From the NCBI GenBank assembly GCA_963662605.1, contig OY759785.1, positions 1,860,001 through 1,924,000 of the forward strand: a stretch of 64,000 nucleotides of DNA. Reading direction: 5' to 3'. Shown here in pieces: positions 52,162 through 62,203 of this stretch (within the stretch, counting starts at the first letter, position 1; each line of letters begins with the position of its first letter). The notes under the pieces were generated by a model, which ran no database searches, was not told where the DNA came from, and saw nothing but the letters and a program-made list of their open reading frames with translations. This DNA comes from G963662605 sp963662605. GTDB lineage: Bacteria; Bacteroidota; Ignavibacteria; Ignavibacteriales; Ignavibacteriaceae. Both the position numbers and the translations under genes were made by a program.

Positions 52162-52177
52162 TTTGACCTTCGTCACA
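52162..52177. promoter_or_regulatory. CRP/FNR-type site, upstream copy
   Basis: TTTGA-CCTTCG-TCACA matches the CRP-family consensus TGTGA-N6-TCACA in nine of ten half-site bases. It lies in the 451-bp gap 52030-52480, which holds no gene. A second site, TGTGA-CCTGCA-TCAGA, lies 58 bp downstream. Confidence 0.45.
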
Positions 52178-52219
52178 GATTAAGGGAGCAGGGTTTCTAT
52201 TTATTGTTCTTTGCAAAAA

Positions 52220-52235
52220 TTGTGACCTGCATCAG
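52220..52235. promoter_or_regulatory. CRP/FNR-type site, downstream copy
   Basis: TGTGA-CCTGCA-TCAGA matches TGTGA-N6-TCACA in nine of ten half-site bases. It lies about 245 bp before the surface-operon start at 52481 and 190 bp from the phosphatase start at 52029, so either could be the target. Two sites with the same spacer make chance less likely. Confidence 0.45.
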
Positions 52236-52480
52236 ATAACAATATTAATTATTAAAGAATACTTGATTCACTATTCAGTATTAACTATATTTAATAAACG
52301 GATTCTTGTACGTGTGATAGCAAATTTTGTGCTGCTTTCTGTTCGCTATTAATCTGACACGATATTGGAATAATGCAATTTTATGTCGTCTCGATAGTTG
52401 GGGCTCTCATGAAAATTACCAACCCAGTATTTTTGGCTGGTCACTTGTAGCCACAGAAACCACACTCTTATTAATAAAAG

Positions 52481-54202
52481 ATGGTGGTTCTAATGATTGC
52501 TAATTTCCCGGATCTCATCTCCGGCCTTGCCGGTAAAAAACTGCTTTTCTTCATCTTAGCGGGTACTCTTCTATGGAGTCCTTTATACGCTCAAATACCT
52601 TATGTGGCATTTAACGGATCATTATCTCTTTCCAATGACTTTTATAGTGCTTCCGGTATTGAGGCACGCCGTCCAGGAAATCAAAGCAGGGGCATGCTAA
52701 ATGCCAATTTCACCTTATTCGATCAGGTTACGCTTCCATTTCAGTTTTCTTTCAGCACCAACCAATCCAGTTTTCAACAGCCCTTCAATCAGTTCGGTGT
52801 AAATCCACGAATATTTAAATGGCTGACACTTCATGGCGGATATTTTTCAGCCAAGATGAGTGACCTGACATTTGGCGACCTTCGTGTGTACGGAGGGGGA
52901 ATAGATTTGACTCCCGGAAATTTCCGCTTGAAAGTTTTGTACGGACGGACCAAAGATGTTATTAATGGTGACTCTATTCGGAACATTCCGGCAACATATC
53001 GTCAAAAAGCATTCGCAGCTCAATTAGGTTATGGGAAGGAAGGTGAATCGTATATCAATATAAATATATCCCGGGTTTGGGATGATACTGCTTCACTCCT
53101 TACCAATACAACAACATCTAAACCTACAGAAAACTTAGCGATGTCGGATCAGTTCGGAATTAGATTCTCGCGAGTGCTTTCGATGACCGGTGAAGTCGGC
53201 GCATCTTTGTACTCCTCGAATTTACACGCGGAAAAAGCCGACGACCTTGCCGACCGCATTCCTTCGTTTTTCTTTACTCCCAGACTTTCAACGCAAATTG
53301 ACGGGGCAGGTATATTAGCTTTCAACATTACGCCGTCGGAATACTGGTCACTTGCTCTGAGTGGTAAGTGGATCGGGCCGGGATTTGTAACCCTTGGTTA
53401 TGCACAGATGCCGAATGACCTTATGGAATATACTGCGAATCCATCTATCCGGCTTCTTGATAACAGGTTGAATATTACAGGCAGTATCGGAATTCGGCAA
53501 AATAATTTGCGGAATAATAAGTTGAATACATCAAGAGGCTTTACGGGAATGACTTCCATTGATTATCAGGTGAACAGTTTCTTTGGAGTCAATTGCCTTT
53601 ATAACCAGAATCAAATCAAGTCCGACAATAAAAGCGATCTTACGAAGATATCCAATGTATTCAACATGCTTACGCTCTCGCCCCGTATCATGTTTCAGGG
53701 ACTCGGCGGATCCAACAGCGTAATCTTTACATTTTCATATCAGGACTCGCAGGATGATAATTCATACTTGCAGCAAACACAAACTATAGATACTACAGAT
53801 ATTGATCCGATTGAGGCTATCATTCAGCACTCAAGAAATCAGACCCGCTCATACATGGCGGCTCACACGTTGTCACTGCCCTCAAGCTTAACTGCTTCCA
53901 CAAGTTTATTTTATACATGTACTTCTATTCCGAATGGATCAATACAAATTGCCAATATTAACGAGAACATAGGCCATCAGTTTCTTGATAACAGACTGGG
54001 GTTGACCTTGGGTCTCGGTTACAGTACGACGCATTACGTTACTACCAACGGACAGTTTATTATCAGCTTCAACGCATCATACAGTTTGCTGAAGCTGGGT
54101 TCCGTAAACTTTTCGTTGTCCAATTCCAAATATCGCGGCGGTTCGCAAACACCGAGCTATTCGGAACTTCAGGGAAATTTACAATACACGATTAATATTT
54201 AA
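52481..54202 (+). CDS. Outer-membrane beta-barrel protein, first gene of the surface operon
   Basis: The product has up to 573 residues; ATGs at 52481 and 52493 are both possible. A hydrophobic signal (KKLLFFILAGTLLWSPLYAQ) is preceded by about 17 residues. The mature protein alternates hydrophobic and polar residues in many short strands with Asn/Ser-rich turns (VAFNGSLSLSNDFYSASG, MTGEVGASLYSSNL, LGLTLGLGYSTTHYVTT, SVNFSLSNSKYRGG) and ends in a strand (GNLQYTINI), i.e. a predicted 18- to 22-strand outer-membrane barrel. No TonB plug is present. I do not recognise a named family. It is followed after 20 nt by the 1918-residue gene, so it may be the membrane anchor or secretion pore for that protein. 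Confidence 0.75.
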   Translation: MVVLMIANFPDLISGLAGKKLLFFILAGTLLWSPLYAQIPYVAFNGSLSLSNDFYSASGIEARRPGNQSRGMLNANFTLFDQVTLPFQFSFSTNQSSFQQPFNQFGVNPRIFKWLTLHGGYFSAKMSDLTFGDLRVYGGGIDLTPGNFRLKVLYGRTKDVINGDSIRNIPATYRQKAFAAQLGYGKEGESYININISRVWDDTASLLTNTTTSKPTENLAMSDQFGIRFSRVLSMTGEVGASLYSSNLHAEKADDLADRIPSFFFTPRLSTQIDGAGILAFNITPSEYWSLALSGKWIGPGFVTLGYAQMPNDLMEYTANPSIRLLDNRLNITGSIGIRQNNLRNNKLNTSRGFTGMTSIDYQVNSFFGVNCLYNQNQIKSDNKSDLTKISNVFNMLTLSPRIMFQGLGGSNSVIFTFSYQDSQDDNSYLQQTQTIDTTDIDPIEAIIQHSRNQTRSYMAAHTLSLPSSLTASTSLFYTCTSIPNGSIQIANINENIGHQFLDNRLGLTLGLGYSTTHYVTTNGQFIISFNASYSLLKLGSVNFSLSNSKYRGGSQTPSYSELQGNLQYTINI

Positions 54203-54222
54203 ATAATGTCCGGAAAATAGTC

Positions 54223-57200
54223 ATGAAAAAACTGGTTTACCTATTACTTCTTTCGTGCGTTTTAAGTTCGGCGATATTTGCACAGACAGTAAAACTCTCC
54301 GCGCATGTAACGATATTAAAACCGACTTCACCCAGTCTGGCTGATTGGAAACTGAATCCAAATCTGTCGAGGCTCGACATTACCAATTTAACATCCTCAC
54401 CAATTCCTAACTGCTACGTGGTTTTTTCATTCAAGAATCTGAGCACGGGGCAGGAGGTTGCGCGCAGCGTAAACAGCTATGCACGCCGGTTTACCATGCC
54501 GCTTGGAGTTAAAACACGGAACGCGGAGGAAGTGCTTCCTAATAACTATACGGACGGCATCTGGATGGATGAAACATTCAAGACGACGCTGTATACAACC
54601 GGAAAACTGCCCGAGGGTACGTATCAGATGTGCGCTCATATTAATAATGAGCAGGATCAGAATATCAGCGGTCCCGAGGCATGCGATGTATTCACGATAG
54701 TCGTTCCACAGCAGCCGCGGCTCATTTCACCGAATGATACGAATATGGCGATTGCCGGTTTGCCGATATTTAATTGGACTCCGGTAACACCATTACCTGC
54801 CGGAGCAAACATCCAATACGAATTGAAAATTGTTCCGGTTTTCGAAGGCCAGTCGGGTCAGGACGCGATGGATCGAAACGATTCACTAGCGCGGAAAACT
54901 CTGGTTACTTCATTCTATCAATATTTACCGAGTGATCCTTCTTTCGCAACATTCAAAAATGATTTGAGATATTATGCCTGGCAGGTGAGGGCATATGATG
55001 CAAATAATAAAGTTGATATTCAAAATCAGGGGAAAAGTGAAATCGGCTACCTTAAGATGAACAATCTTGAAGCGCCGAGATTGATTTCTCCGGTTGATAC
55101 GAACACAACGATTTCAGTGCCGCCGATGCTTTCTTGGACGACAATTACTCCTCCTTTCGGCCAGTTCGTTCGATACAATCTTAAGGTTGTTCCGGTACCG
55201 GCAGGGCAGAGTGCTTCGGCAGCTTTGAAAGGAACAACATCTCTGCTCGATTTGAAGAATCTGACAACGGCGTTCTACCAAACAACGTATGCAGATTCTA
55301 TACTGACACGTTTCGTGGATGCGAAATGCTTTGCTTGGCAGGTTCAGGCTGTTGATCAGAATGGTCAGGACGTTACGAAGAATAACGGGTACAGTGAGAT
55401 ACGCTTATTTAAAATTGCCCGTGCTTTAACTCCTCAGAATTTCCGGGACACGGCGTCAATTCTTATCACGGCCAATTCACCTTCCGGAAACGGGCAATAT
55501 CCGAATCCGCCCAAACCGTCATTTTCGGTTATTGTCACTCCACCAATCAACGCGAGTGCAATCACTACCGGGACTTTGTCAGTTTGGAAGTCGGCAACGA
55601 AAACAGGCACACCTGTATTTACCGCAACATTTAAAGGTTCCGATGCCGCATCATACCGTGCTTCGTCATATGGTACCAATTCAACCTTGATAGACTTTAT
55701 TTCCGTTAACGGCGATGACGCATCAGCTAAATCATTTGTCCCCGATACTGGAGCAACATACGTCTGGACCGTTGCACTTGATTACGCGGCTGATAAAATC
55801 CGCGCAGATGGTAAAAAGTGCAGCACTGCAACAAAGACAAGCGATGACGGGACGTTTACAGTAAAAATCGTAAAGACTGATTCAACCGCGATAAAGATTG
55901 TTGCTTTGGCACCTGTTGGTGCTGTTGCATATCCAGCACAAAAGCAGCCGTCTTTTTCAGTTGCGGTTAATCCTCCGGTAAATCCGGATGCCATAACTGG
56001 TGCCGCGTTCTCCATCTGGAAAATGCAGAATCCGGGCGATACACCGGCAAAGGTGAAGGCAGGTACTCCGGTTTTCAATACTGTTCTTACGGCAAACGAT
56101 AAGAACAAAATCAAACTCAACCGGCAAGCGAAAGACACAACGTATTTTGATCTCGCGTTTTTCGATACTTCCGTAGTTGCAAAAAATTTCCAGGCAGACA
56201 GCGCGGCAACCTACTTCTGGACATTCACTCTTAATTATCAGAAAGATAAAATCCGCAAGGATTCGAGTGTATGCATCAAGCCGAGTCAAGTCTCCAACGA
56301 TGGAGCATTTACTGTCATTGCCTTGGCTGATTCAACCTTATTCAACATTTACGCGGGCTATCCCGGAGAAGAGATTAAATTCCCTGAAGAAAAGCAGCCG
56401 AAGTTTATTGTCTATACTTCACCGCTCATTAATAAAACGGCAATAAAAGGCGGTAAGCTTTCAATATGGAAACTGGCCTCTGCAAACGACGATATTGAAC
56501 AGGTAAAAAAACGTAAACCGGATTCAATTTATACGTTCACAGGAAATGCAGACAATCTTATTAAGGCAACTGAAGTTAATCAGGATTCACTGCGCTTAGA
56601 TCTTACATTCATCAATGGGGATTCAAGCGCGACAACAGCGGGTGCAACTGCACGAAAAGTCTTTACCGCGGACAGCGGCAAGACCTATGTGTGGACCGTT
56701 GCCTTTGATTATGATAAAACAAAGATTCGACGTGACGGTGTAATTCCTTCAGCGGAAAGCCAGAGTTCTGCAGGTTCTAAATTCAGAGCCGGGACGGAAA
56801 CCGGTGCATGCGTTGATTTATGTTCTGCCGCATCACCGACAAATACGACACCATCAACAAGCAACTTTGAAGAAGGTGCCGTTATTAAAGTCGGCAAGTT
56901 CCAGATGAAAGTTATTCAATCTACCGGATTCGGTAATGCACTTACGGGAACAGGTAGTATCAAAGTTCCGTATTTACGTGCTCCGATTCTAGTGAACTTC
57001 GCCAACATTAAGGTTAATACACAAAATCAGATGTATGATGGTCAAATCACGGCTGCGCAGTCACCGGGTTCACCTCTCTCTGAAGATGATGCGAACAGAA
57101 TGTCCGGTGATTTGGGACTTTCAAACGATCAGGTTTCGAATATTTACAATATCGCTTCATCCGGTGCAAAGCTCGTTAGTGCATTTACCGGAACGGAGCC

Positions 57201-59979
57201 TATAGGACTGCCAATCGGATTTGATAATACGGTTAATGGAGAACAGGTTGTCATCGGCATTATCGGTATGGTCTGGACTCCGACGATTGCTAAACTGAAC
57301 GCAGCTATACAGGTACCTTTACCACAGCTTGGCCCCGGAGTAGGTATCGGACTTGGAGCAAGAGATATATGTTTCCACCCGGGCGGGATAGGCGGTGATG
57401 GTAATGCCACATTGTATTTAGCAAGCGATTTTGGCTACAACAGCGGCAATGCAACGGATTCATGGAGCATACTCTTTAAATCCAGAACGGACAAAGATAC
57501 CGGAACATATGTCAGTTTCGATTGTCATGGATTCAAGAAGTTTCAGGTTGCGATGGAAGTTAAATTTCCGAGAACATGGATGGTTCCCGATGATGATGCA
57601 ACAGGAACAAAACAGGTTATTGCCCGTGTAACTGCTCAGGCAGAAAAGAGGAGCGGCGCATGGCAATGGCTTGGTGATGCAACGATAGGTAAGGTCCAGA
57701 TTCCTGCAGTACCCGGACTTAAAATTGATTTGCAGGATATCGGATATGATAACTCAAGTATAGCCAATCCTCCTAATGTCGTCTTCCCGGCTGGCTTTAA
57801 AGGAAGTACGAAAGAGGACTGGACAGGTTTCTTTATTAAACGGGCCGCTGTTACACTCCCGGATGAGTTGAGACCATTGGGCTCAAGTCAGCCTCTGCAA
57901 GTTTCAATGAATAATGTTCTGATTGGAAAAACAGGAGTTAACTTCAGCTTCAGATTAGAAAACTTACTCCAGTATCCGCAGGCTGATTTCGGTGGATGGG
58001 CCGGAAGTATAGATACCCTCGCAATTGACGTAGTTAATAGTTCATTGGCGAAGGGAAGTTTGATCGGACGTGTTCACGTTCCGTTATTCGACTCATCAGT
58101 TGTTTATACTGCAAGCCTCGCGCCGACAACAAACGCCGCGGGAAAACGCTCGTTAGGTTACCAGTTTGTTATTGTGCCGGAAGGCGATATGACCGCGTCT
58201 TTGTGGCATTCTTCAATAACGCTTGAGAAGACTTCAAAGATTGAAATCAGCAATACTACCGGAAAGTTTGTTGCCTCGGCACTGCTTAACGGCAGCCTCT
58301 CCATTTCCGGAAACATCGGCAAAGTGAAAGGCATAGATTTCAAAGAAATCAAATTCCAGAATTTCAAATTGCAGAGTGTCGCTCCGTATTTTGATAAGGG
58401 AACTTGGAGCTTTGCAAGTCCGCAGAAATCAATGGCCGGATTCCCGATTTCCATCAATGATATAAATGTACTGCAAGGTACGCGTAACAATAAACAGGCA
58501 ATCGGTGTCAGGTTTAATGTAGGTGTTCAGTTCGCCCCGGGTGCTAATGCGTTCGGAGGCTCAACGACTCTCGCAATTTGGGGCGTTATCAATAATGACG
58601 GTGGACAGAAGTTCGCTTTCGACGGTGTTGAATTGGATTCCATCGGTATTAACGCGAACATCGGTGTAGTTGATATCAAAGGCGGGGTACGAATCTATGA
58701 TAATGATCCTGTATATGGTTCGGGTTTTGCCGGAGCCATTCAGGCAACATTTGTTCAGCAGGTAATGGTTAAAGCTTCGGCGCAGTTCGGCTCGGTAAAT
58801 GATTATCGTTACTGGTACGTTGATGCAAGCTGTGCATTTACGCCCGGTATTCCTCTTTGGAATACAGGTGTGGGTTTCTACGGATTCGGCGGTGGTGCAT
58901 GGTATCACATGAGGAAAAGCGGACAGGATCCGAGTCTCACAAACTTACCTGCATCTGCTAACCCGTCGGCTTCTTCTTCGCCGGGTATGTCAAACTCAGG
59001 TTATAAATATGTACCCGATAAATCCATACTGTTCGGATTCAAAGCGATGGTCATTCTTGGCACCTCACCGAGACCGGAAGCATTCAACTGCGACGTAGCA
59101 ATGGATGCACAATTCCTCTCTGATGGCGGTATCAAGTCAATCGGTTTGAGCGGTCAGGGTTACATGATGATACCGATTCTCCAGCGTGACAAAGCAAGGA
59201 TACGCGCTGATGTTAACGTTGATTTCGATTTCCAGAATGCTGTTTTACATGGTGTTTGCAATGCCTACATTCTTGCTGCTCCGGCTGTCACCGGACACGG
59301 AACAATGGTATTCCATATAGACAAGAAAACCTGGTACATGAAAATCGGTGAGCCTTCAAGCCGTGTAACACTTAATGTAGCAGGCTTGTTAAATATTGAC
59401 GGTTACTTTATGATCGGTAAAGGAATACCGAGTATTCCGCTTCCTCCAAACGAAGTATTAAGCAGATTAACCGCCGCTCAGAAGAGCGCCCTTGCAACTA
59501 CTACCCGCGACGGCAAGATTGCTACCGGAGACGGATTTGCATTCGGCGGTTCAGTATCCTTTAATACCGGAAGACAGACGTTCAGTATTTTCTACGGACA
59601 AATAAGTGCCGGCGGCGGATTCGATATGGCAATGCTGAAACAAACCAAATGCGCCGGATTTAACGGATGGCAGGGACAGGGCCAATTCTATGCTTACATG
59701 CTTGCCGACATCGGATTGTATGTTGATATTGGCTTCTGGACATACAGGCCGTGTGGTCCGTGGTACTGTTATATATGCCGTTGGTGTCAGTCAAGCTACA
59801 TCGGATATCGCGGTAATTTCAGAATACTTTATATTAGTGGTGCCGCACTGCTTCAGGTTGGCGGACCTAATCCGTGGTGGGCAAAAGGTACGCTGGTAGG
59901 TGAATACAGTATTCTCGGCGGACTTGTTAAAGGTCGTTGCAATTACAGCTTTTCGAAAGGAACGATTTGTACACTATGA
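54223..59979 (+). CDS. Giant exported protein with tandem repeats, second gene of the surface operon
   Basis: The 1918-residue protein has a signal peptide (residues 1-20, SSAIFAQ). Visible layout: an N-terminal beta-domain (20-160); two FN3-like repeats (about 163-280 and 282-397, both with RLISPxDTN...F/LSWTxxTPP...WQVxAxDxN); three tandem units of about 150 residues (397-549, 549-702, 702-855) that each contain 'QPxFxVxxxPPxNxxAIxxGxLSxWK' and end in 'xYxWTxxxDYxxxKIRxDG'. A large C-terminal beta region (860-1918) finishes with a cysteine cluster (TYRPCGPWYCYICRWCQSSY) and GRCNYSFSKGTICTL. No T9SS sorting domain is present. I do not recognise a family for most of it; the first 160 residues remind me of TANFOR-type Bacteroidetes proteins. 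Its stop overlaps the next start (ATGA). Confidence 0.75.
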   Translation: MKKLVYLLLLSCVLSSAIFAQTVKLSAHVTILKPTSPSLADWKLNPNLSRLDITNLTSSPIPNCYVVFSFKNLSTGQEVARSVNSYARRFTMPLGVKTRNAEEVLPNNYTDGIWMDETFKTTLYTTGKLPEGTYQMCAHINNEQDQNISGPEACDVFTIVVPQQPRLISPNDTNMAIAGLPIFNWTPVTPLPAGANIQYELKIVPVFEGQSGQDAMDRNDSLARKTLVTSFYQYLPSDPSFATFKNDLRYYAWQVRAYDANNKVDIQNQGKSEIGYLKMNNLEAPRLISPVDTNTTISVPPMLSWTTITPPFGQFVRYNLKVVPVPAGQSASAALKGTTSLLDLKNLTTAFYQTTYADSILTRFVDAKCFAWQVQAVDQNGQDVTKNNGYSEIRLFKIARALTPQNFRDTASILITANSPSGNGQYPNPPKPSFSVIVTPPINASAITTGTLSVWKSATKTGTPVFTATFKGSDAASYRASSYGTNSTLIDFISVNGDDASAKSFVPDTGATYVWTVALDYAADKIRADGKKCSTATKTSDDGTFTVKIVKTDSTAIKIVALAPVGAVAYPAQKQPSFSVAVNPPVNPDAITGAAFSIWKMQNPGDTPAKVKAGTPVFNTVLTANDKNKIKLNRQAKDTTYFDLAFFDTSVVAKNFQADSAATYFWTFTLNYQKDKIRKDSSVCIKPSQVSNDGAFTVIALADSTLFNIYAGYPGEEIKFPEEKQPKFIVYTSPLINKTAIKGGKLSIWKLASANDDIEQVKKRKPDSIYTFTGNADNLIKATEVNQDSLRLDLTFINGDSSATTAGATARKVFTADSGKTYVWTVAFDYDKTKIRRDGVIPSAESQSSAGSKFRAGTETGACVDLCSAASPTNTTPSTSNFEEGAVIKVGKFQMKVIQSTGFGNALTGTGSIKVPYLRAPILVNFANIKVNTQNQMYDGQITAAQSPGSPLSEDDANRMSGDLGLSNDQVSNIYNIASSGAKLVSAFTGTEPIGLPIGFDNTVNGEQVVIGIIGMVWTPTIAKLNAAIQVPLPQLGPGVGIGLGARDICFHPGGIGGDGNATLYLASDFGYNSGNATDSWSILFKSRTDKDTGTYVSFDCHGFKKFQVAMEVKFPRTWMVPDDDATGTKQVIARVTAQAEKRSGAWQWLGDATIGKVQIPAVPGLKIDLQDIGYDNSSIANPPNVVFPAGFKGSTKEDWTGFFIKRAAVTLPDELRPLGSSQPLQVSMNNVLIGKTGVNFSFRLENLLQYPQADFGGWAGSIDTLAIDVVNSSLAKGSLIGRVHVPLFDSSVVYTASLAPTTNAAGKRSLGYQFVIVPEGDMTASLWHSSITLEKTSKIEISNTTGKFVASALLNGSLSISGNIGKVKGIDFKEIKFQNFKLQSVAPYFDKGTWSFASPQKSMAGFPISINDINVLQGTRNNKQAIGVRFNVGVQFAPGANAFGGSTTLAIWGVINNDGGQKFAFDGVELDSIGINANIGVVDIKGGVRIYDNDPVYGSGFAGAIQATFVQQVMVKASAQFGSVNDYRYWYVDASCAFTPGIPLWNTGVGFYGFGGGAWYHMRKSGQDPSLTNLPASANPSASSSPGMSNSGYKYVPDKSILFGFKAMVILGTSPRPEAFNCDVAMDAQFLSDGGIKSIGLSGQGYMMIPILQRDKARIRADVNVDFDFQNAVLHGVCNAYILAAPAVTGHGTMVFHIDKKTWYMKIGEPSSRVTLNVAGLLNIDGYFMIGKGIPSIPLPPNEVLSRLTAAQKSALATTTRDGKIATGDGFAFGGSVSFNTGRQTFSIFYGQISAGGGFDMAMLKQTKCAGFNGWQGQGQFYAYMLADIGLYVDIGFWTYRPCGPWYCYICRWCQSSYIGYRGNFRILYISGAALLQVGGPNPWWAKGTLVGEYSILGGLVKGRCNYSFSKGTICTL

Positions 59980-62135
59980 AAAATCTAACATTAATATATC
60001 GTAAACCTACGATGCAGGAAATTCTTGAAGCCGGTTCTTCAAGATATACTTTCATATTGATCGTAATGCTTGCCTGCTTTTTGATGACACCTGCCCGGAT
60101 CTTCGGGCAGGCGATCGAAGATGAAGGCGAAACTCCTAAGGATCCGGGATTTGCAAAAATCGTTGTTATCGCAAAGACAACACCGAACTCCGTTATTCTA
60201 CGCTGGGCGCCGAACACTCCGCGCGGCTGGCGCATCGGTAACCGTATCGGTTATAAAATTGAACGGAAAACTCCGGACGGTAATTATACCGCGATTAATG
60301 ATACGCCCATCGTTGCATGGATGCCGGATGATATAGCGCATCTGATGGATAAGGAAAAAGATCATCAGTATCTCGGTATGGTGCTGAATGCACTGTGGAG
60401 TGATACGACGTTGATTGACATCCTTAGTACAAAAGAATTATCTCCGGAATTGCAAAAACAGAATTATACTCTTTACGGATATGCGTTGTTCGCAGCTGAC
60501 AATGATACTATGACGGCGCAGGTAGCCGGATTAAGGTTTGTGGATTACAAAGTGAAAGAGGGCGAAAAATACACGTACCGCATTTCACTTGATACAACAT
60601 TCACGTATCGTATTGAGGCCGGTGAAACTGCCGTTGTCGTTGGTAAAAACGATGCATCATATCCTCCTCAGGAAGTAAAAGCAACAGGCGGGGATAAAAG
60701 GATTGAACTTAACTGGAAACCCGCTAAAGACGATAAGTATTCAGGTTACATGATTTTGCGCTCCGATGATAAGGGCAAAACCTATAAGAACCTTATCGGC
60801 CAGCCGATTGTACTTCTTATACCGAAGGATGAGAGTGAAAAGCCGATAGGTGCATTCACTGATACGACGGTTGAAAATTACAAGACGTATAAATACAAAA
60901 TATGCGGTGTTGATGCATTCGGAACATACGGCGAAGCGGTGCAGGTAGAAGCTAATGCGCGTGATCTCACTCCGCCTATTCAGCCGATCGCGAAAAATCC
61001 CGAGCAAATCGAATCGAAGAAAATAAAACTCACATGGGATTACGACAAACCGGAAGCAGACATGGTCGGATTCGTGATTGAACGAAGCAGTTATGCCGAT
61101 AGTTGTTATCATTTGATTACACCGAAGCCACTTGCTGTTTCAGCCAGAACGTATGTTGACGAAAAGCCATCATTTGATGAACCATACTATATCGTATGCG
61201 CAATGGATACAGCGAAAAATCTCAGTGCATCATTACCGATGTACGCGGCAATCTTCGATACGGTAGCTCCCGCAGTGCCGACAGGACTGAAAGGAACTGT
61301 TGATACAAATGGCGTGGTTACACTTACCTGGCATAAAAACAAAGAACGCAGTGTGCTCGGTTACCGTGTATTGCGCGCGCATGCTGCCGATCATGAATTC
61401 GAACAGTTGACCGGAGAAGTATGCATTGATACGGTATATGTTGATACAATTCAGATTCACTCGCTGACGAAACATGTTTATTACCGCATTGCGGCAGTAA
61501 ATAAAAATTACAGTCCTTCGCAAATGTCACCGATACTTGCGTTAAAGCTTCCCGCGGTTGTCCCGCCGGAAGAACCAGTATTTACTGATGTCACCGTGAC
61601 CGATACATCGGTTACCTTAAAATGGGCGAAGAGCTCGAATCCCGATCTCGCTTCACAGGTGCTATACCGTCGTGTACAGGATAGTCTCGCATGGAATAAA
61701 ATTGCTACATTGCCAACGACTGAGACTTCATACGTTGACAAAAAAGTCACACAGGATGTTTCGTATGAATACAAGCTCGTCTCAATTGACTCCATGAAAC
61801 TTTCGTCCGAGACCAGCCGCTATATCATTGCTCGTCCGTATGATCCGGGTGTGCGTCCTGCCGTACAGAATGTGAAAGCCACACTGAAAGGGAAGACCGC
61901 TATTCTTAAGTGGACGTATAAAACTAAACGTAATGAAAATTACTGGTTTGTAATATTCCGCGCTGAGGGTAAAAAACCTTTAGCGGAGTATCAATCGGTA
62001 ACATCGAAAGTAAGTGAATTTACGGATACTTCGATTAGTACGGGTTCGACATATACCTATGCGGTAAAAGTTGTAACGGGAAAAGGTGCCGAATCACCAC
62101 TTTCAGCTACGTCCGTAATTACCCCGGGTAAATAA
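59976..62135 (+). CDS. FN3-repeat exported protein, third gene of the surface operon
   Basis: The ATG at 59976 overlaps the previous stop (ATGA) and gives 719 residues; an earlier in-frame ATG at 59937 lies inside the preceding gene and is less likely. A signal anchor spans about 26-48 (YTFILIVMLACFLMTPARIFGQ). The rest contains an N-terminal region with SVILRWAPNTPRGWRIGNRIGYKIERKT (an FN3-like opening), then about five FN3-type units of 90 residues (for example KRIELNWKPAKDDKYSGYMILRSDD, KIKLTWDYDKPEADMVGFVIERSS, VTLTWHKNKERSVLGYRVLRA). No T9SS sorting domain. Translation is coupled to the giant gene, so the two products are probably made in fixed ratio and assemble together. Function unknown. 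Confidence 0.8.
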   Translation: MKNLTLIYRKPTMQEILEAGSSRYTFILIVMLACFLMTPARIFGQAIEDEGETPKDPGFAKIVVIAKTTPNSVILRWAPNTPRGWRIGNRIGYKIERKTPDGNYTAINDTPIVAWMPDDIAHLMDKEKDHQYLGMVLNALWSDTTLIDILSTKELSPELQKQNYTLYGYALFAADNDTMTAQVAGLRFVDYKVKEGEKYTYRISLDTTFTYRIEAGETAVVVGKNDASYPPQEVKATGGDKRIELNWKPAKDDKYSGYMILRSDDKGKTYKNLIGQPIVLLIPKDESEKPIGAFTDTTVENYKTYKYKICGVDAFGTYGEAVQVEANARDLTPPIQPIAKNPEQIESKKIKLTWDYDKPEADMVGFVIERSSYADSCYHLITPKPLAVSARTYVDEKPSFDEPYYIVCAMDTAKNLSASLPMYAAIFDTVAPAVPTGLKGTVDTNGVVTLTWHKNKERSVLGYRVLRAHAADHEFEQLTGEVCIDTVYVDTIQIHSLTKHVYYRIAAVNKNYSPSQMSPILALKLPAVVPPEEPVFTDVTVTDTSVTLKWAKSSNPDLASQVLYRRVQDSLAWNKIATLPTTETSYVDKKVTQDVSYEYKLVSIDSMKLSSETSRYIIARPYDPGVRPAVQNVKATLKGKTAILKWTYKTKRNENYWFVIFRAEGKKPLAEYQSVTSKVSEFTDTSISTGSTYTYAVKVVTGKGAESPLSATSVITPGK

Positions 62136-62160
62136 AAAAGAGAAGAGATTTCAGATAAGT

Positions 62161-62192
62161 AAAAGCGGAGATAGTAATATCTCCGCTTTTTT
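62161..62192. terminator. Bidirectional terminator between the surface operon and pfk
   Basis: AAAAGCGGAGATA-GTAA-TATCTCCGCTTTTTT is a perfect 13-bp hairpin flanked by A and T runs. It lies 26 nt after the FN3 gene and 12 nt before the convergent phosphofructokinase stop, so it serves both. Confidence 0.9.
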
Positions 62193-62203
62193 AATGTATT
62201 AAA

